A DNA stretch of 64,000 nucleotides from Caenorhabditis elegans. Lineage: Eukaryota > Nematoda > Chromadorea > Rhabditida > Rhabditidae. The notes under the pieces were generated by a model. It was not told where the DNA came from. It made no database searches and worked only from the letters and a program-made list of their open reading frames with translations. Numbering within the stretch: the first letter of the stretch is position 1; each line of letters opens with the position of its first letter. The position numbers and the translations under genes are program-made. Positions 22,301 through 35,154 of the stretch are shown in pieces. The DNA lies in the NCBI RefSeq assembly GCF_000002985.6, contig NC_003281.10, forward strand, positions 9,858,001-9,922,000, written 5' to 3'.

Positions 22301-23258
22301 TTCTAAAAAAAAATGGTATATTTCAAAAAAATAATAATTTATTATTTGGGAGCAAAATGTTGAAACTATGGAAGTTGACATCCACCATTTGAAGAGACAA
22401 TTGTTAATTGAAAAATAATTTGAAAATAATTTTGGAATCTTTTAAAATTATACTAAGTATCCGAAGGAGCCTGAAATTTGGAAATACCACCAAAGGGAAA
22501 CGAAAATATTTAAAATAAATATTTTTGTGGTACTTCTGAATTTCAGACAATTTTAAATTTTTAATGCATAGTCTGGTCAGGAACTGATTGAGGTATCAAA
22601 CTGTTTAAAAAATAAAATCAAGAGACTTTTTATAATCGTATCCAAGTGATGTTTTCTTCATTTTCCCTCAACACTAACTCAAAACATGTGTATTGGCTCC
22701 TCGAGCAACACTCAAAATAATCATAAAAGATTTGATGACTCGTCTCTTGTTGAACAATTCAACAAATCTTGTTTTTTTCTGTTTACAGGTAAATTGTGAC
22801 GATTGTTGTGAGGAGGATCTTTGTAATTCAAACTATTCCATTCAATATTATGAGGTTTTAATGAGCAGGCAGTATACTTCATGGACTACTCCGTTACCTG
22901 GAGAGGTGAGCGTTTTTGGAGCCGGGGGTGCCATAATTTTAAAGATTTTTCAAAAAAAAATGTAGAAAAAATAACGAAATACAACCTTCTAAATTTCAGC
23001 TAGCATTCAATCGGAAGAACAACTTGAAGTTTCCCTATTAATCAATTTTACCTATTTTAATTAATCTATTTTTGAGTTAAATTATTTAATAAAATTATTT
23101 TTTATATCCATTCCAAACTTTTTGTTTTTTTTCAGGTGGAATTCAATCGAAAAAACAATATCAAATTTCCGTATTCTTCATCGTCTACATTGTCACATAT
23201 TTTGCATGTTTTGTGTTTGATAATTTTTCTAATTTTGTGCTCTGAATTAAAAATATAA
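19348..23258 (+). CDS. ZK757.1: Ly6/uPAR-like GPI-anchored surface protein
   Basis: Exons 19348-19463, 19519-19606, 19661-19762, 22789-22905 and 23136-23258 give 181 residues. A signal peptide (MIRLDVIFIFVSISLLFGSS) is followed directly by LRCYSC, the usual start of a Ly6/three-finger domain. About a dozen cysteines follow, ending in the CCEEDLCN signature (CC-x4-C-N). The C-terminus has a Ser-rich site (YSSSSTLS) and a hydrophobic tail (HILHVLCLIIFLILC), as expected for GPI anchoring at the cell surface. Such proteins modulate receptors and channels, but the partner is unknown here. The third intron is 3 kb and repeat-rich. The start codon region overlaps the start of the phosphatase on the other strand. 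The symbol is from memory. Confidence 0.82.
19763..22788. other. 3-kb intron of the Ly6-like gene
   Basis: No further coding exon seen. It contains a repeat copy near 20490-20700 (CTCTAATAGTATTGCACC edge), a purine-rich tract around 21000-21350, and otherwise AT-rich unique sequence. The open frames of 70-100 codons here are low-complexity and are not supported. Confidence 0.5.
23000..23041 (+). CDS. ZK757.1: Alternative last exon of the Ly6-like gene (secreted form)
   Basis: Preceded by AATTTCAG and in the same phase as the final exon, this 14-codon exon reads LAFNRKNNLKFPY and stops. The final exon 95 bp downstream starts VEFNRKNNIKFPYSSSS and then encodes the GPI signal. The two are clearly a tandem duplicate. 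Splicing to this one would give a 154-residue protein without the hydrophobic tail, so it should be secreted. Confidence 0.65.
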   Translation, partial: LAFNRKNNLKFPY

Positions 23259-24419
23259 ATATTTTGACAAAATCTCTCGTGAGACAAAAAATAAATTATT
23301 TAATAACTTATCAAAAATTTAAGCGGCGATTTAAATTATATAGTTGAATTTCTCGAAATGCTATTTTTGCAAAAATACTTCTGATAATTTTATCAGTGTT
23401 TCAGAGAAGAAAATCAATTTGAAAATGTTTGGAAAGTGTTTCAATTTTTCTCCAAAAACCTCATCAAATGGTGCAAAAACAACGATTTGAGCAATTTTAC
23501 AGGCTTCGAAAAATTGAACAATATTTTTTTTAATTGAGATGTGTTTCAGAGCCTTTTTTCTATTGTCAAAAAAAATTCCAAAAATTACAAGTTTTAAGTA
23601 CCTGAATTGAACAAAATTCTCAACAGGGAAACTTAGAAAAACAAGGAAAAATTCTGACATTTAACTATCACTATAGGGGCGAGCCGACAGAAATATGATC
23701 CTCATTTCGACGCCCCGTCCCCGGTCACAAAGTTTTGACGATTCAGTGGAAAAGTGAGAAGAAAAGACAAACGACTCGAACCAGACAACACGTGTTTTTT
23801 GCATCTTCATTGGCTCTCAGAAAATGATGAGAAAATGTTGAACTGTTGAGTGGAAATGAAGTGGAATAAAAATAATGATGATGGGAATTCATATTTAAAA
23901 AAATTAATAGTATCGGCAACCTATCGACAATTGAACAAATTAAACTATTGAAAAATTAAATTTAATAGCTATTTAGATTTAAATTTTTAGATATGGGTTC
24001 ATTAAATTTTTGCCCAAATGATAAAAAAAAACCTTCTTAAAAACATGACAGGTTAAAAACTACTCTGGAAGCTTTATAATTTTTTTCAATTTTTCAAATA
24101 ATAATCTGAAACTTGTTTTGTTGGAAAAATTCAATATTCTTCCAGAGCGTTTGCCTACCGTAAACCACCGTAAAAAACGAAAAGTATGTAAAAACAGCGT
24201 CCGGAACACTCACACAGACCTTGATAGTCGGAAAATAAATAACGTCCAAAATTTGTGGCTTAAACTTTTGCAGTGACTACTTTTAATGAACATATGTATT
24301 TTGGTTTGAATAAAATGAAAAGTTTTTTCCAGTTTAATTGGTAAAACGTTCAGAAAGACAGACGTTGTATGAAAATATACAATTTGATACGGTATATAAA
24401 ATTTTGTAAAATTGAGGTG

Positions 24420-24645
24420 CCGTATTTCCTCTAATAGTATTGCACCCAACTACTTTATTTTAAAAGAATATATCTCGGTTCGTTTAAAAACATATCAATA
24501 AATTTTCAACTGCAAATATATAGAAAAACATATAAAAAGTGATTTGTCAGTTGACCATTTTTCAATAAAACAAACGCCAACTGAGATATAAACTGTCGAA
24601 GTTGAACAATTGGTTGCAATACTATTAGAGGAAATACGGTATTTC
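24420..24645. repeat. Foldback element with CCGTATTTCCTCTAATAGTA ends
   Basis: The left end CCGTATTTCCTCTAATAGTA (TTGCA follows) is mirrored at the right end as TGCAATACTATTAGAGGAAA. Arms of about 26 bp match exactly and pair less perfectly further in. No coding capacity. It is a MITE-like member of the repeat family also present at 17580, 20540 and 27190. Confidence 0.7.
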
Positions 24646-27600
24646 TAGTTTTACCTGTTCTAGAATTTCAGGTATGCAGGGTAGTCTCGCCTATTTTAAT
24701 TAGCTCCAAACAATTTTAGAATATCTAATATTTCAATGTTTTGTTCCAAAAAAGAAAATAAAAAGTCCATTACTCGAATCAAGAGAGATGAAAATAATGG
24801 GCGAACAAACAAGGTCCATCTCTCTCCCTCTTCCGATATGGGAGCGGGTTTTTATGTGCTCCTCCTCGAAGTAGATGCTCTATATCTCTTTTTTCACTCT
24901 TTCAATGTGCTGCACCCGTTTTTATCGAAATAAAATCTTAATGTCACTTTGCGCGGGGGGACACTTCCCCGGGGACACGCTCTTGATTCGTTTTCTCGAG
25001 ACTAGGGGTCCTCTACCACTGTACCGCCCGTTTTGTCGTGTATTTGTCGCACACTGGCTCATTTATCTTATCCTCTGACTCGTTATTTTCCTCTCTAACA
25101 AAAGATTCTTCGTCTTTTCGGCCTTTGATTCGTAGAAACAAAAGAGTGAGCAAGCCAATACATATAGTCAAATCAATTCTCGTCAAGTTGAAGAAGAACG
25201 GGGCGGAAAACTTCGAGTCCGAAAAGTATTGGAGAACTTGGAATTTTTTGAGGAAGAAAGGGGTAAACGATTATAGACATGAATAGTTCCGGTAATTCAC
25301 ACAAAAAAATAATTTCAGAGCAGAGAGGTTATGATTTTATGGAATGTTGTGAGTTTAGGGGGTTTCCCTGAATTTCGAGATAAAAGAGTCTCTCTTCTAG
25401 GATGATGTAGTATACATATTGTAGATTTGCAAAAAAAAGTAGATTTGCCAAAATTGCCGAGCTCTATGGGGTGCAATATTGTTAGAACATCAAAAATTTG
25501 ACGATATAATTTTGACCAAAACTATTGATATTGTCCCCAACAATTTTGTGAAATGGCACAAAATTTAGTTGAAATTGAAGTTTGATTGAAAAGTGAGCAT
25601 TAGCTAAAGCAGACACACTACACGGAACTTATTCAGACACCAGATTATTGTTCAACATTTAGTAGTTTTGGTGCTCCAAAAAACATCAAAAAATATCAAA
25701 TTTTTCGAGGTTTGTTAAGCACAGCAAACTTGCCGAATTTGCCGTGCCTGGCAAACATTGGAAAAAGAGACTTGCCGGTTCAAATGTTATTTAAGATTTA
25801 TTATACTGACACAGAAAAATGAGCTAAAAATTCAAACGCATTCAAACACGACTTTAAAAGTATTTTAAAAGTGCATATGAGGTTGAAAAATCCACTTTTT
25901 TTCGATCTTCTACTCCGTAGCCCCGAGGCGCTTTAACTTTCAGGTTTTACAGCGAAAAGGAACTCCCGAAGAAACCGAATTTTCGCATAAAATGCTCTAG
26001 AACTTTTAAATTTCAAGTTTTTCTTTGAGTTTCCATGTTGACCAGGAAAATTTTTTCGAAAACGTGTTGTTCTGCAAAGCTTCAAAATTCCGTGGATTTT
26101 TCACGTTTTTCCAACACTACAGAAAACCACGTATTTGACAACAGATATTTTCTATTTTACGATTCCCGTGACACGTAGTTTTTCTCTCCAATTGTTAAAA
26201 AATATTTATTCTTCAATAAGTTTCGCAAGGTGGAAAACTTCACTTCAATTGTATGGAAATGACGACGCGAACAAAATTAATAGTTTGATATCAGGCGCGC
26301 TCCCCGCAAACGCCCAGCAAAAACGCCCTTCCATAAAAGTAAAAGTTGGGTCTCGTTAGGTATTGTCGGTGGTGATTATTAGATTCCTAATCACAATAGA
26401 GTAATATTGAAAATAAGGGTTCTTTGTCACTTAAAGTTTATATGACTCTTATGAAAAGCCAAATATCATAGTGCCAAGTAAATTGTGGATTTAACTTCGA
26501 AAGTTTGCCAAAAAAGAAAACAATTTCTAAGATAAAAAATATTATTTATGTTCCAAAATTCTAGAGGCTCACACATCAAAATGAAAAGAAAAAAACTAAA
26601 ATTTCCTTAAATTTGAAAATTTACCAAAACTTTCTCTTGTAATTTTGAAAATTCTAAAAAAGTTGGTAGTGTTTTATTATAATATTTTATGATTTAGGAT
26701 ATTATGATGGTTTTTATGCAAAACTTAAACAAGTTATAAGACATTGATGAATCGATGGGTTGTTAATTAGAAAAAATAAAAAATTATTTACTGGAACTAA
26801 CTATTACAAGTGTTGGGAACGGAGCGTGCACCCAAATAATCAAAAATCAGTCGATTGGGATTTGTGTAGCAATTATTTATTGCAGGCAGAGCCGGGTCAC
26901 GTTGCAATAACATGTTGTAGAACATTGGGTGGATTTACTGATGCTCGATCAGTTGGAAAAAAAACCCAAGTTTTTGAAACAATTTGTTGAAAAAAATGCA
27001 TCGAAATGATTCCGGCAAAAATCAGAATGGCCCATTTTAAATGTAAACAACTAGCAAGTGCCTGAGCATGGGATTTAGGCACAGAACCTCTAAAGGGGAA
27101 CCCCGTGGTATAGGTATAGGCAGTTACGCCTGAGTCACCCGTTGCCTATTTCCATGTCTGTTTCAAAAACCCAGTCTTCGGTTTCAAAGCTTTTAAAACA
27201 ATATAGGGTCAATTGAATTATTGCGGTGAAGCATATATGTTGGCTTATATCTCGGTTGGTTATAGTTTTATCAAAAATGTTTTACTTCTGGAATATAGAA
27301 AAAGATTTTGCATGTATTTTGTATATTGAAAGTTTAATATTAAGACCAAAGAGAACCAAGATATAAGCAGTTGAAGTAAAATGAGTGGGTGCAATTCTAA
27401 TAGGGGGAAAATGGGAATTTGAACAGGTGACCAATATACAAAATAGTTTAAAGCTTGTTTAATTAAGCGGAAACTTTAAAAATACATTTTTTGCAGTTTC
27501 TTATGAAAACTTTGAACAATTCCAGTTTGATTTTTTTAATTTTAAAGCTTAAAAAACGTAAAAATAATAACACGATATAAAATTCAATAGATTATTCAAA

Positions 27601-28193
27601 ATGAAATTCCATTGGCAAAACAATACGGAACAAAAATTGTCATTGGTCAGAGAAGTGAGATGATTGTGGTCAAAAACAAAAACAATAGGAAGACCCGGAC
27701 ACCCAGGCGGATTGATGAGAAGGAGGACGTTCATTTGTGCAAAATTGACAAAGTGAGGGATAGAAGAGTTGATGCTCTCTCCCGCGGAGCAATAATAGAT
27801 TGAAAATCATTGAGAGAGGTCATACGATCAGATAGGTTATCACAACACATGACAATTGGGAGGGAGTAAAACACGCAAAAAGAAAATGAGCACGGATGAT
27901 TTCTCCCACCCACATCATATTTTGTAATTGGGAGAAGTTTCACACCTTTCAAGAGATCAAAATATAAATTATTTGAAAAAGGAGAAAATAAAGATTGAAG
28001 ACATTCAAATTAGAAAAAACCAAATATCATGGTCGGCTTCCAAAATTCGGTGAAACAACTTTTTGCCTGTAAATTTTTTTTAATTCTAAAAAAATGTGAA
28101 ACGTTTTACTATGAATTTTGATTGTTTTAGTACCGTAGAAATAATTGTTAAAATGTTTCCCCAATGGTGATAATCCGTCTTTAAAAAAATAAA

Positions 28194-28217
28194 ATATATA
28201 TATATATATATATATAT
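28194..28217. repeat. (AT)n microsatellite
   Basis: About 24 bp of pure AT/TA dinucleotide in intergenic DNA. Confidence 0.9.
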
Positions 28218-29433
28218 GAGTTGTTCCAAAAGTTGGTAAGGAAATACGGTGAGACCAAACATTATTGTGAGCCTTTGAAATTTTAAAGAAAACGAATCTC
28301 ATTCCCCTTGACTTCTTCAGAAACTTCAAATAAAACTCATGTTGGTCTTAAAACTCTCACAGATTTCAAAATAACTTGGCGGGGGTGAGTTGACCTACAC
28401 TAAACTTTTCGTATTATACTTTGACACTCTTTTTGTCTGGGCTCACGTGGTTCCATATTTTAGAATTTCCACCTGAACAAGCATTTCGCTCCATTTGACC
28501 GATCAGAATGATCAAAAAGTACGCGCGCCTACTCGCTCGGAAAAACCGCCCGAAAAATTTGTCAAAGGACATGATGTTGCGCATTGAAGAAAGGAGAAAA
28601 GGGAGCACAAGTTGATTTAATTAGAAGAAAGCAAAAAGGAGACGAAGAAAGAGACAAACGGATATGCAACATGAAACCATTACGATTCAAGATTTCTCTT
28701 TTTGTTTTAACAAATTGTACAAAGAAAGATGACCAGAGACACTATGAAAATGGAAAATTTATAAAAATGAATTCTTAAGCTTGAATGGGTCCGATGTTTA
28801 ATCGCCCAAATATATTCGAAAATTGAATTGAATTGCAAAAGTTTGAACTGGAAATTAATAATTAATAACTGCCAGATAATAAAATAATCATTTTGAGATA
28901 ATATCCTTTTTCAATTCTGCAAATAAAAATGAATTTCCAAATTTTCAAATTGCTAGAATCTTGAATTTGTTTGTTTCAGATGCAACTGTGGTTAATTTAG
29001 TCTTCTAGTCACAAACACTTATTCCTGGAAAGTAATGATCAGGAAAAAATCGCTGCATGAAATCAATAATTTTCTATGGTATTTTTATCCTGACTATTTT
29101 CGAAAATCAGGAACTCTAAGGTATTCATACACCCTTTTCATATGAATTCCAGGATTATGAAATGTCCCTTGAAATTTATCAAAGATGTAGTAATATTGTG
29201 AAACCAAATAGTGTCCAAAACTTTATTTAAGCGATACAAAAAGGACATCAAGTTGAAAGAAATGAACAGTTTTGTGTTGCTCCGACAGAGTGAAGAGTGC
29301 TCAAATGAAGTACATACGACTCTTGAAGTCCGTTGCAACCGAGACACAGTCTTGAAGGATTTGGTCCGAAGTAGCATCAGAAAGAGAGTACGCTGAAATA
29401 ATATCTAGGTTAAAGGGACAATATAGTAGAACA

Positions 29434-32400
29434 CTAACATTCATCATCAACACTTGGAGCATACGATTTCTTTCCTTTTCCACTTCCAGTTCTCACATTG
29501 AGCAATGAAGCAAGCGTTGAAGAGCGCGAGTTGGTGTCACAATCATTGTTGTCGGCAAGACCGCTGAAATTAAAATATATTCAATTGATTCTGAAGTTTC
29601 AATAATTTACAGCTTTCTCTTGACGTGACAGCGTGCACGAGTAGCGACCAAATCAGCATAATAAACTGGAGTTGGAATGGAGACCGAACGAGTACAACGA
29701 CCATATGTATGACACATTCCGTAGGTGATGCTTTGGATTTCATCAGCAGTGAACTTGCATTCATCCAGAAGAACATGATATCTTGCAGGACGAGAAGTTC
29801 CCTGTACTCCGTAGTGAGAGCACAGATAGAAATCAAATCCTTCGGGAGAGACGATTCCAGTGTCAACTGTGGTACCAGGTGGAACGTTCTTTGCTTTTCC
29901 AACCATATCGTTCTGGTACTTGCAGAAGATGCGAGCATGATGTCTCTTTTGAACAACGATGTAGGTGATGGGTGGACGGAAGTCTTCAGCAATTGCAAGG
30001 CAAGCTGTACGAATTGATTGAATCTCTTCGCGGAGAACTTCAGAGAACTGCCCTTCAGACACTCCATCACGATAGACAATGATGCGAGCTGGCTTTTGCT
30101 TGGTATGTCTGAAAGTTGAACGTGCTTCGATTGGATTGTTAAAAATTCCGATTACCTGTAGAAGGTAATGATTCTCTCACGAATGGCATCCAACAAGTAG
30201 ACAACCGATTCACGGCACTTCTTCTGCACCTTTACATTGGCACCATACGACTGTGGAAGCAAGTCAACGTTAGCAACGATCTGAAATTCTAGTTAAGCAT
30301 CCAAAACTAGTTTGAGCTGACTTACAGCTGCAACTGATGGCATATTCATTCGCATCTCGGCTTGAGTTGGATGAGTGACATCAATTCCAACAACCATGGT
30401 TGGTTGATCAACAAGATATTTATTGGTGATTTTATCAGCAACAATACGACTGTTGATTCCTCCCATTTTCATGTTAAGCTTGAGCACAATGTTGGCACAA
30501 GTCGCTGGAGTTGGACGGCTTACATTCTTCATGAGAACACACTGTGACATGATTCCATGAACAATGTCAGATTGCTCCTTCACAGTCACTGAAATAAAAC
30601 GTTGATTATAAGTTCAGGCAAAAAAAACAAATCTTACTGTAGATGTCTGAGTTTTTGGACTGAAGAACCACAATGATACAGTCACAAACTGTGTTGGTCA
30701 CACGATATTCGTCAGCAATCTCCGTGAAAAGAGTGCAAACATCTTCCTTCGATCTTCCGTACTTCACAAGATCCGGCCAACGCGGGAAGTTCATTCCCAT
30801 TGCGGTAGCTTTCATTGTCAACGATTGACAGAATGTCTGGAGAGATGTCTGATCACGTGGATCGACAAGAGCAATCATTGAATAACTACGGCAAGTGGCA
30901 GGCATGTACAGTGTCTGATTATCCATTGTCCATGATCCGTCCTTTGGGAACACCACTGGATTCACTGAACGATTGTTTCCTCCGAACATGATTGGTGGTG
31001 GCTGGATGACACGAGCAGTTGTTTGAATCATTTGAGAAGACACAGCAACTCCGAACTCTTTGAGGAATGGATCAGTACCAAACGATGCTTGAGCAGCCAA
31101 TTGCTTGATACGATCTTCACGTTGAGTTGCGTCAACTGCTGCAGCCTGAAATAAATAATCTTAAAATTAAATTTCCCGCGAAAATGATTCTGACCTTGAT
31201 GATGGCACTCGTCTGTTTTTCAGACATCTTTTTGTTGTACTTCTGAGGAGAATCAATCAAACAATGTTCCATTGGCAGGAAGATATTGCGAGTTGGTGGA
31301 CCAACATGAAGGCATGGAAGTTTTGGATACTTGAGTGGTCCATACTTCTCAGAGAAGTAGTCAGCAACCGAGCACACAACTTGGCGTCCTTCCTCATCGA
31401 TTCCTTGAAACCTGTAAAAGATAAACGTTTTATTTGAAACATTTTCGTAACTTACATCAATTTATCAGCTGGCAGTTGAAGACTATTCACTTTGTAGACA
31501 CGAATTGCATTTGGGCGATGAGCCGCACGAATCTTCATTCCACGAATCGCATCTCCAAATATACGAGTTTCAAAGCTCGACAATTGAGTATCACGGCTCA
31601 ATGTATCCATAGTGAATGTGAGTCCATTTCCACCAAAGTCATCACGAACATTTGCCCCAGGTGGTCCACGATTACCAAAGTTCCCGTAGCTGCCTCCTCT
31701 TCCACCACCTCTTCCACCACGATATCCTCCGGGTCCTCCAGGTCCTCCAGGTCCACGTGGATTGTTTCGATTCGGCTTCGATGTTCTTTCGTTCAAAACG
31801 TCGCACATGAATTGAAGAACAGTGATACGCGTCTTGTAGAATGCTGTATGAGCCACATCAATGTTCAAAAGAGGACGGTAGTTGCTTGCAATGTGAGCAC
31901 TTGAGAAGAATCCAGTCCACATTTCTTTGCCTCCTTCCAAATCAAGAGCCTGTCCAGCAGCCGTTGGAATACGGTAGCAAGACGATTTCCAGGTGTAAAA
32001 ATTGGCAGAGTTCTTCAGAAGAGGACAAGTCAATGATTGACGACAAATGATGTCCAAAATCTGGATTGGAGTGAGCACACGTTCATCCAAATTATTGGTA
32101 CGAGTACGTTGCATCTCAAGCAAGACAGGTCCAACATTCTGAATTGAAATGGCACAACGAGTACGATCACGATTATCCTTTGGAAGAGACGCCTCACAAT
32201 CAAGACGAACAGATCCTTGGTCATCTGGGAATTCGAGACGTGCAACTGTATACAGCTGGTGAGCTCCATCATATGCCAACGCAAACTTGTTGTGGAAAAT
32301 GTTGGGATGATCTGACACAGCTTTCCAGAAGATTATACGCATTTCGTCTCTGAAAAATATAGATTTAAAAATCATTTCTATTGGTTTTAAAACCAACTTG

Positions 32401-33331
32401 TCCAATTTTCTACATCCCGGATGATGAATTTCCACATGGTATTGAATTACAACCATCTTTGGATTCTTCAGATCCATCGCAAAAAAATTGGATTTCACCG
32501 GAATCTGTCGTCCGATAGTTCCAAGTCCTGGTCTGGCAACCACCTCACGCATATTGAGACAAGCCAACTCCTGAAATATTCAAATTAGAAAGAGCTTCTC
32601 AAAAGGGATCACAAACCGATAAGAGAAGAGGACTCAAGTCACGTGGCGAGTCTAAGTTGTAGGACACAGATCCTTGATCATCGGCATATTGCGGTGGTGA
32701 CAGTGATCCATTCGATGTGAGCGGTGACGCTTGTCCTGACGCTGGACGAGATGTTATCGGTGGTGACATTGAACCAGATCCTGAGATCCCTGTAAAAAGG
32801 GTGTACTCTTGGTAGAAATAATATTTTTATCAAGGTTTATTGTCTTAGGCTTATGATTAGGGATAGGCATAGGCTTAGGCTTATGCTTACAGCTAGCCTA
32901 ACTCTGTATTTTCTCAAGACTTTCACGTTCCACGAATGTTCCACGAAAACATACAAATGTTTGTGGAATCGAGTTTTTCAAATTATCCAGCTCGAAATTA
33001 TCAAATTATTCAAGGCAGAGCACAACACCTGAAAGCTAGCGATGGCCGGCATTCATGTGCTAGGTCTATCCGCCTAACCGTTGCTTTTCTACATTTTCAA
33101 TGCCACCTTTTCCTGATTCAATTAGTTTGCCAACAAGATCCTGTGTCGGTGAGAGGAAGCTGGAGCTCTTCTCGTAGGCAGGTAGGCAAGCGTTCAAGCG
33201 CCCATGAGAAGACGCCGGAGGTGAGCCCTTCTAGTGATTTTTCATAAGATAAACGCTGAAATGTCTGAAATATTACCTGAACTAGTCAGCGTGTTGTTAT
33301 CCACAAAACTTGTCGCATTCCTTCTTGACAT
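29434..33331 (-). CDS. alg-4: Argonaute protein (ALG-3/4 type, 26G-RNA pathway)
   Basis: Exons (minus) 33331-33277, 32789-32617, 32570-32398, 32349-31456, 31411-31195, 31145-30638, 30588-30326, 30280-30156, 30108-29611 and 29563-29434 join in phase to 1011 residues. A Ser/Pro-rich N-terminus precedes the N domain. The PAZ domain contains an RGG/GPGG-rich insertion near residues 322-360. MID and PIWI domains follow ([34 protein letters not shown]). The slicer tetrad reads Asp743, Glu785, Asp817 and Asp955, the last in YYADLV where human AGO2 has His. The C-terminus extends past the usual end with a Ser/Asn-rich tail ([12 protein letters not shown]). In C. elegans, ALG-3 and ALG-4 act redundantly with 26G small RNAs in spermatogenesis and male fertility. 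The choice of alg-4 over its close paralogue alg-3 rests on the neighbouring genes. ATG 33331 is the first ATG ([13 protein letters not shown]) that fits phase. Confidence 0.93.
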
Positions 33332-35154
33332 TTCAGTTTCTTTAAGTGTGCTCGTACTGAAAATGATCGACACTTTCTTCTCGAATCGCGAAGACTCCAA
33401 CTCACCTTTTGTAGAGCTTTTTCCGAAGAAAATTCACAAACTGAATTGATCGTCCTGTCGTTTTTCCTCCCCCTAACCTTTTAAGATTTAATCATCACGT
33501 ATCGAATTTTGAAGTTTGACACGTTAAAATCTAAATTTTAAAACAAGTTTTTGAGCAGCTTTAAATTGTTTTTTAAAATTAATTTTTGCATAAAGTTCAG
33601 TGACGTGTGTTAAAATCAGAATTTTTTAAGCATAAATGATTTAATTTTCAGAGAACCTTTTGAAACGCAGGCACGTTGGTAGGTAGGCATGTAGGTCTCT
33701 GTCTGTTTCTTTATGGTGAAGAAAAATGTAAGGTTTCTCAGATCTGTGAAATTTGGGAAAAAGGACGAATTTCAAACAAATATTTCAATTTTAAAGCTGA
33801 AAATCGGGTTGAATTTGAAATTTCAAAAATATTTTCAGAATTATTTATTCGTTCATTTCCACGTTCAAGCTTTCCTTCAGGATGTATAAATAGAAGATGA
33901 AGAGAACGCAAACAAAAGAAAACAGTTAGTTTCCAGTCTATGGTGGGAAGATTCTGAAGTGGACGGAAGGGATTGCATAAACGCTTTTTATTCATTCAAA
34001 AACTAACAATGAACTCGCTTCTTTAAACACCTTTTCGTGTTTTTTTTTCATTCATCTTCTTCCTGATTTTTTATATTCCAAAAAACTGTTTACTAAAAGA
34101 GATAATTTGTCTGTTTTTGAAGCTTCTAAAGAGTTGCAAGCACTAAAATGCTACATCAAGACATGTCTCATTTCAAACTTATTTAAGACTAGACTATCAG
34201 AAATTTTTTGAAGACATAAATCTTCACTAATAAACCTTCACTATCCTGAAACTTTGATTTCAAAATCTCACACTGCAATATTTAGTAGACAATCATTCTT
34301 AAAATCAACCAGGTTCAATGAGCAGGAAAACTGACTTTTAAAAAATTTCAGAGACCTGTCTCATTTCTACTGACTTATTTTTTCGTAGAACCCCATTGTT
34401 GTTAGATGGGAGAAATATTGGCCATAATCATAGATGAAGCATGTTCCATTAAAACCAGCTTTACCGGAATTTTTCTGTGTTTTTGTTAAATATCAGATGG
34501 TTTCAGTGTTTGAATTCAGAGATTTTAAATCTCGCAAACGAGTTTTTTCCGGCAAATCGGCAAATCTGCAAATTGCCGGAATCGAAAATGACCGGCAAAA
34601 CAAGCCATTTGCCGAATTTGCCGAAAACTTTCGGCAAATTGTAGTTTTGCACATTTTTTTGGAAATTTCAGAATGCCAATTTTAATTGACAAAATCGTAA
34701 GCATCCTATGAATGTTCCTACATCTACTTTGAAAAGTAAGCAAATACTATGAAAATTCTAAAGAAAACGGGAAAAAATTTCAAAAAGGCCCAGTTTTTTT
34801 TTCCGGAAATTAAATTTGCCGATCACCTCTGGCTTCAAAGTCTTGCCATTGATACACCAGTTCTCAATATGAATTTGCTCTTCTCAATACATCATGATTA
34901 TTTCCATAAGTCCTTACGTAATAACTGTCAATTTCTTTTTCCTTTCTCCGTCCACTTGTAACCGTGAATTCGTGCGTACTTGCGCAACAAAAGAGAACCA
35001 TCTGGGCGGGGCTGATGCCGTCAAAAAGTAGATCATATTCAATATCTTTTATTTCCTCTTTTATTTTTATTTTTCCTTCAATTTTCTTGTATATCCGCAA
35101 TAAAGAAGATCACGCTTTTTACAGGAAGAAAGCGGAGGAGTTGAAAATTGAACA
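33332..35154. other. Intergenic region upstream of alg-4 and the MAM gene
   Basis: Divergent promoter region of alg-4 (-) and the MAM-domain gene (+). On the minus strand a good acceptor (CATTTTCAG, near 33384) and an upstream AAAAG/GTGAGT donor (near 33412) suggest a 5' UTR intron for alg-4. TTTGCCGAAAA-type repeat sequence lies at 34550-34640. No other coding exon is supported. Confidence 0.45.

Larger units (their letters stand above)
23259..29433. other. Repeat-rich intergenic region
   Basis: Six kilobases between convergent genes (Ly6-like ending at 23258, Argonaute ending at 29434) with no exon I can support. It holds a foldback at 24420-24645, TTTGCCGAATTTGCCG-type repeat sequence around 25430-25760, a GGGTCTCGTTAGGTATT relic at 26349, another repeat copy at 27190-27425 and an (AT)n tract at 28194-28217. 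An open frame at 26760-26990 (76 codons) looks repeat-like rather than a gene. Confidence 0.5.

Noticed and set aside
27080-27160. Possible tRNA-like or structured RNA in a GC-richer patch
   Set aside because: I could not fold an acceptor stem or find a B-box; it is more likely part of a dispersed repeat.
29570-30079. 169-codon minus-strand frame and the 130-codon plus-strand frame inside alg-4
   Set aside because: Both are alternative-frame shadows of the PIWI exon 30108-29611, whose correct frame gives the GTSRP and YRDG motifs.
34434-34685. Open frame with FAEFAENFRQ
   Set aside because: It comes from TTTGCCGAATTTGCCG repeat sequence, seen elsewhere in introns and intergenic DNA here.
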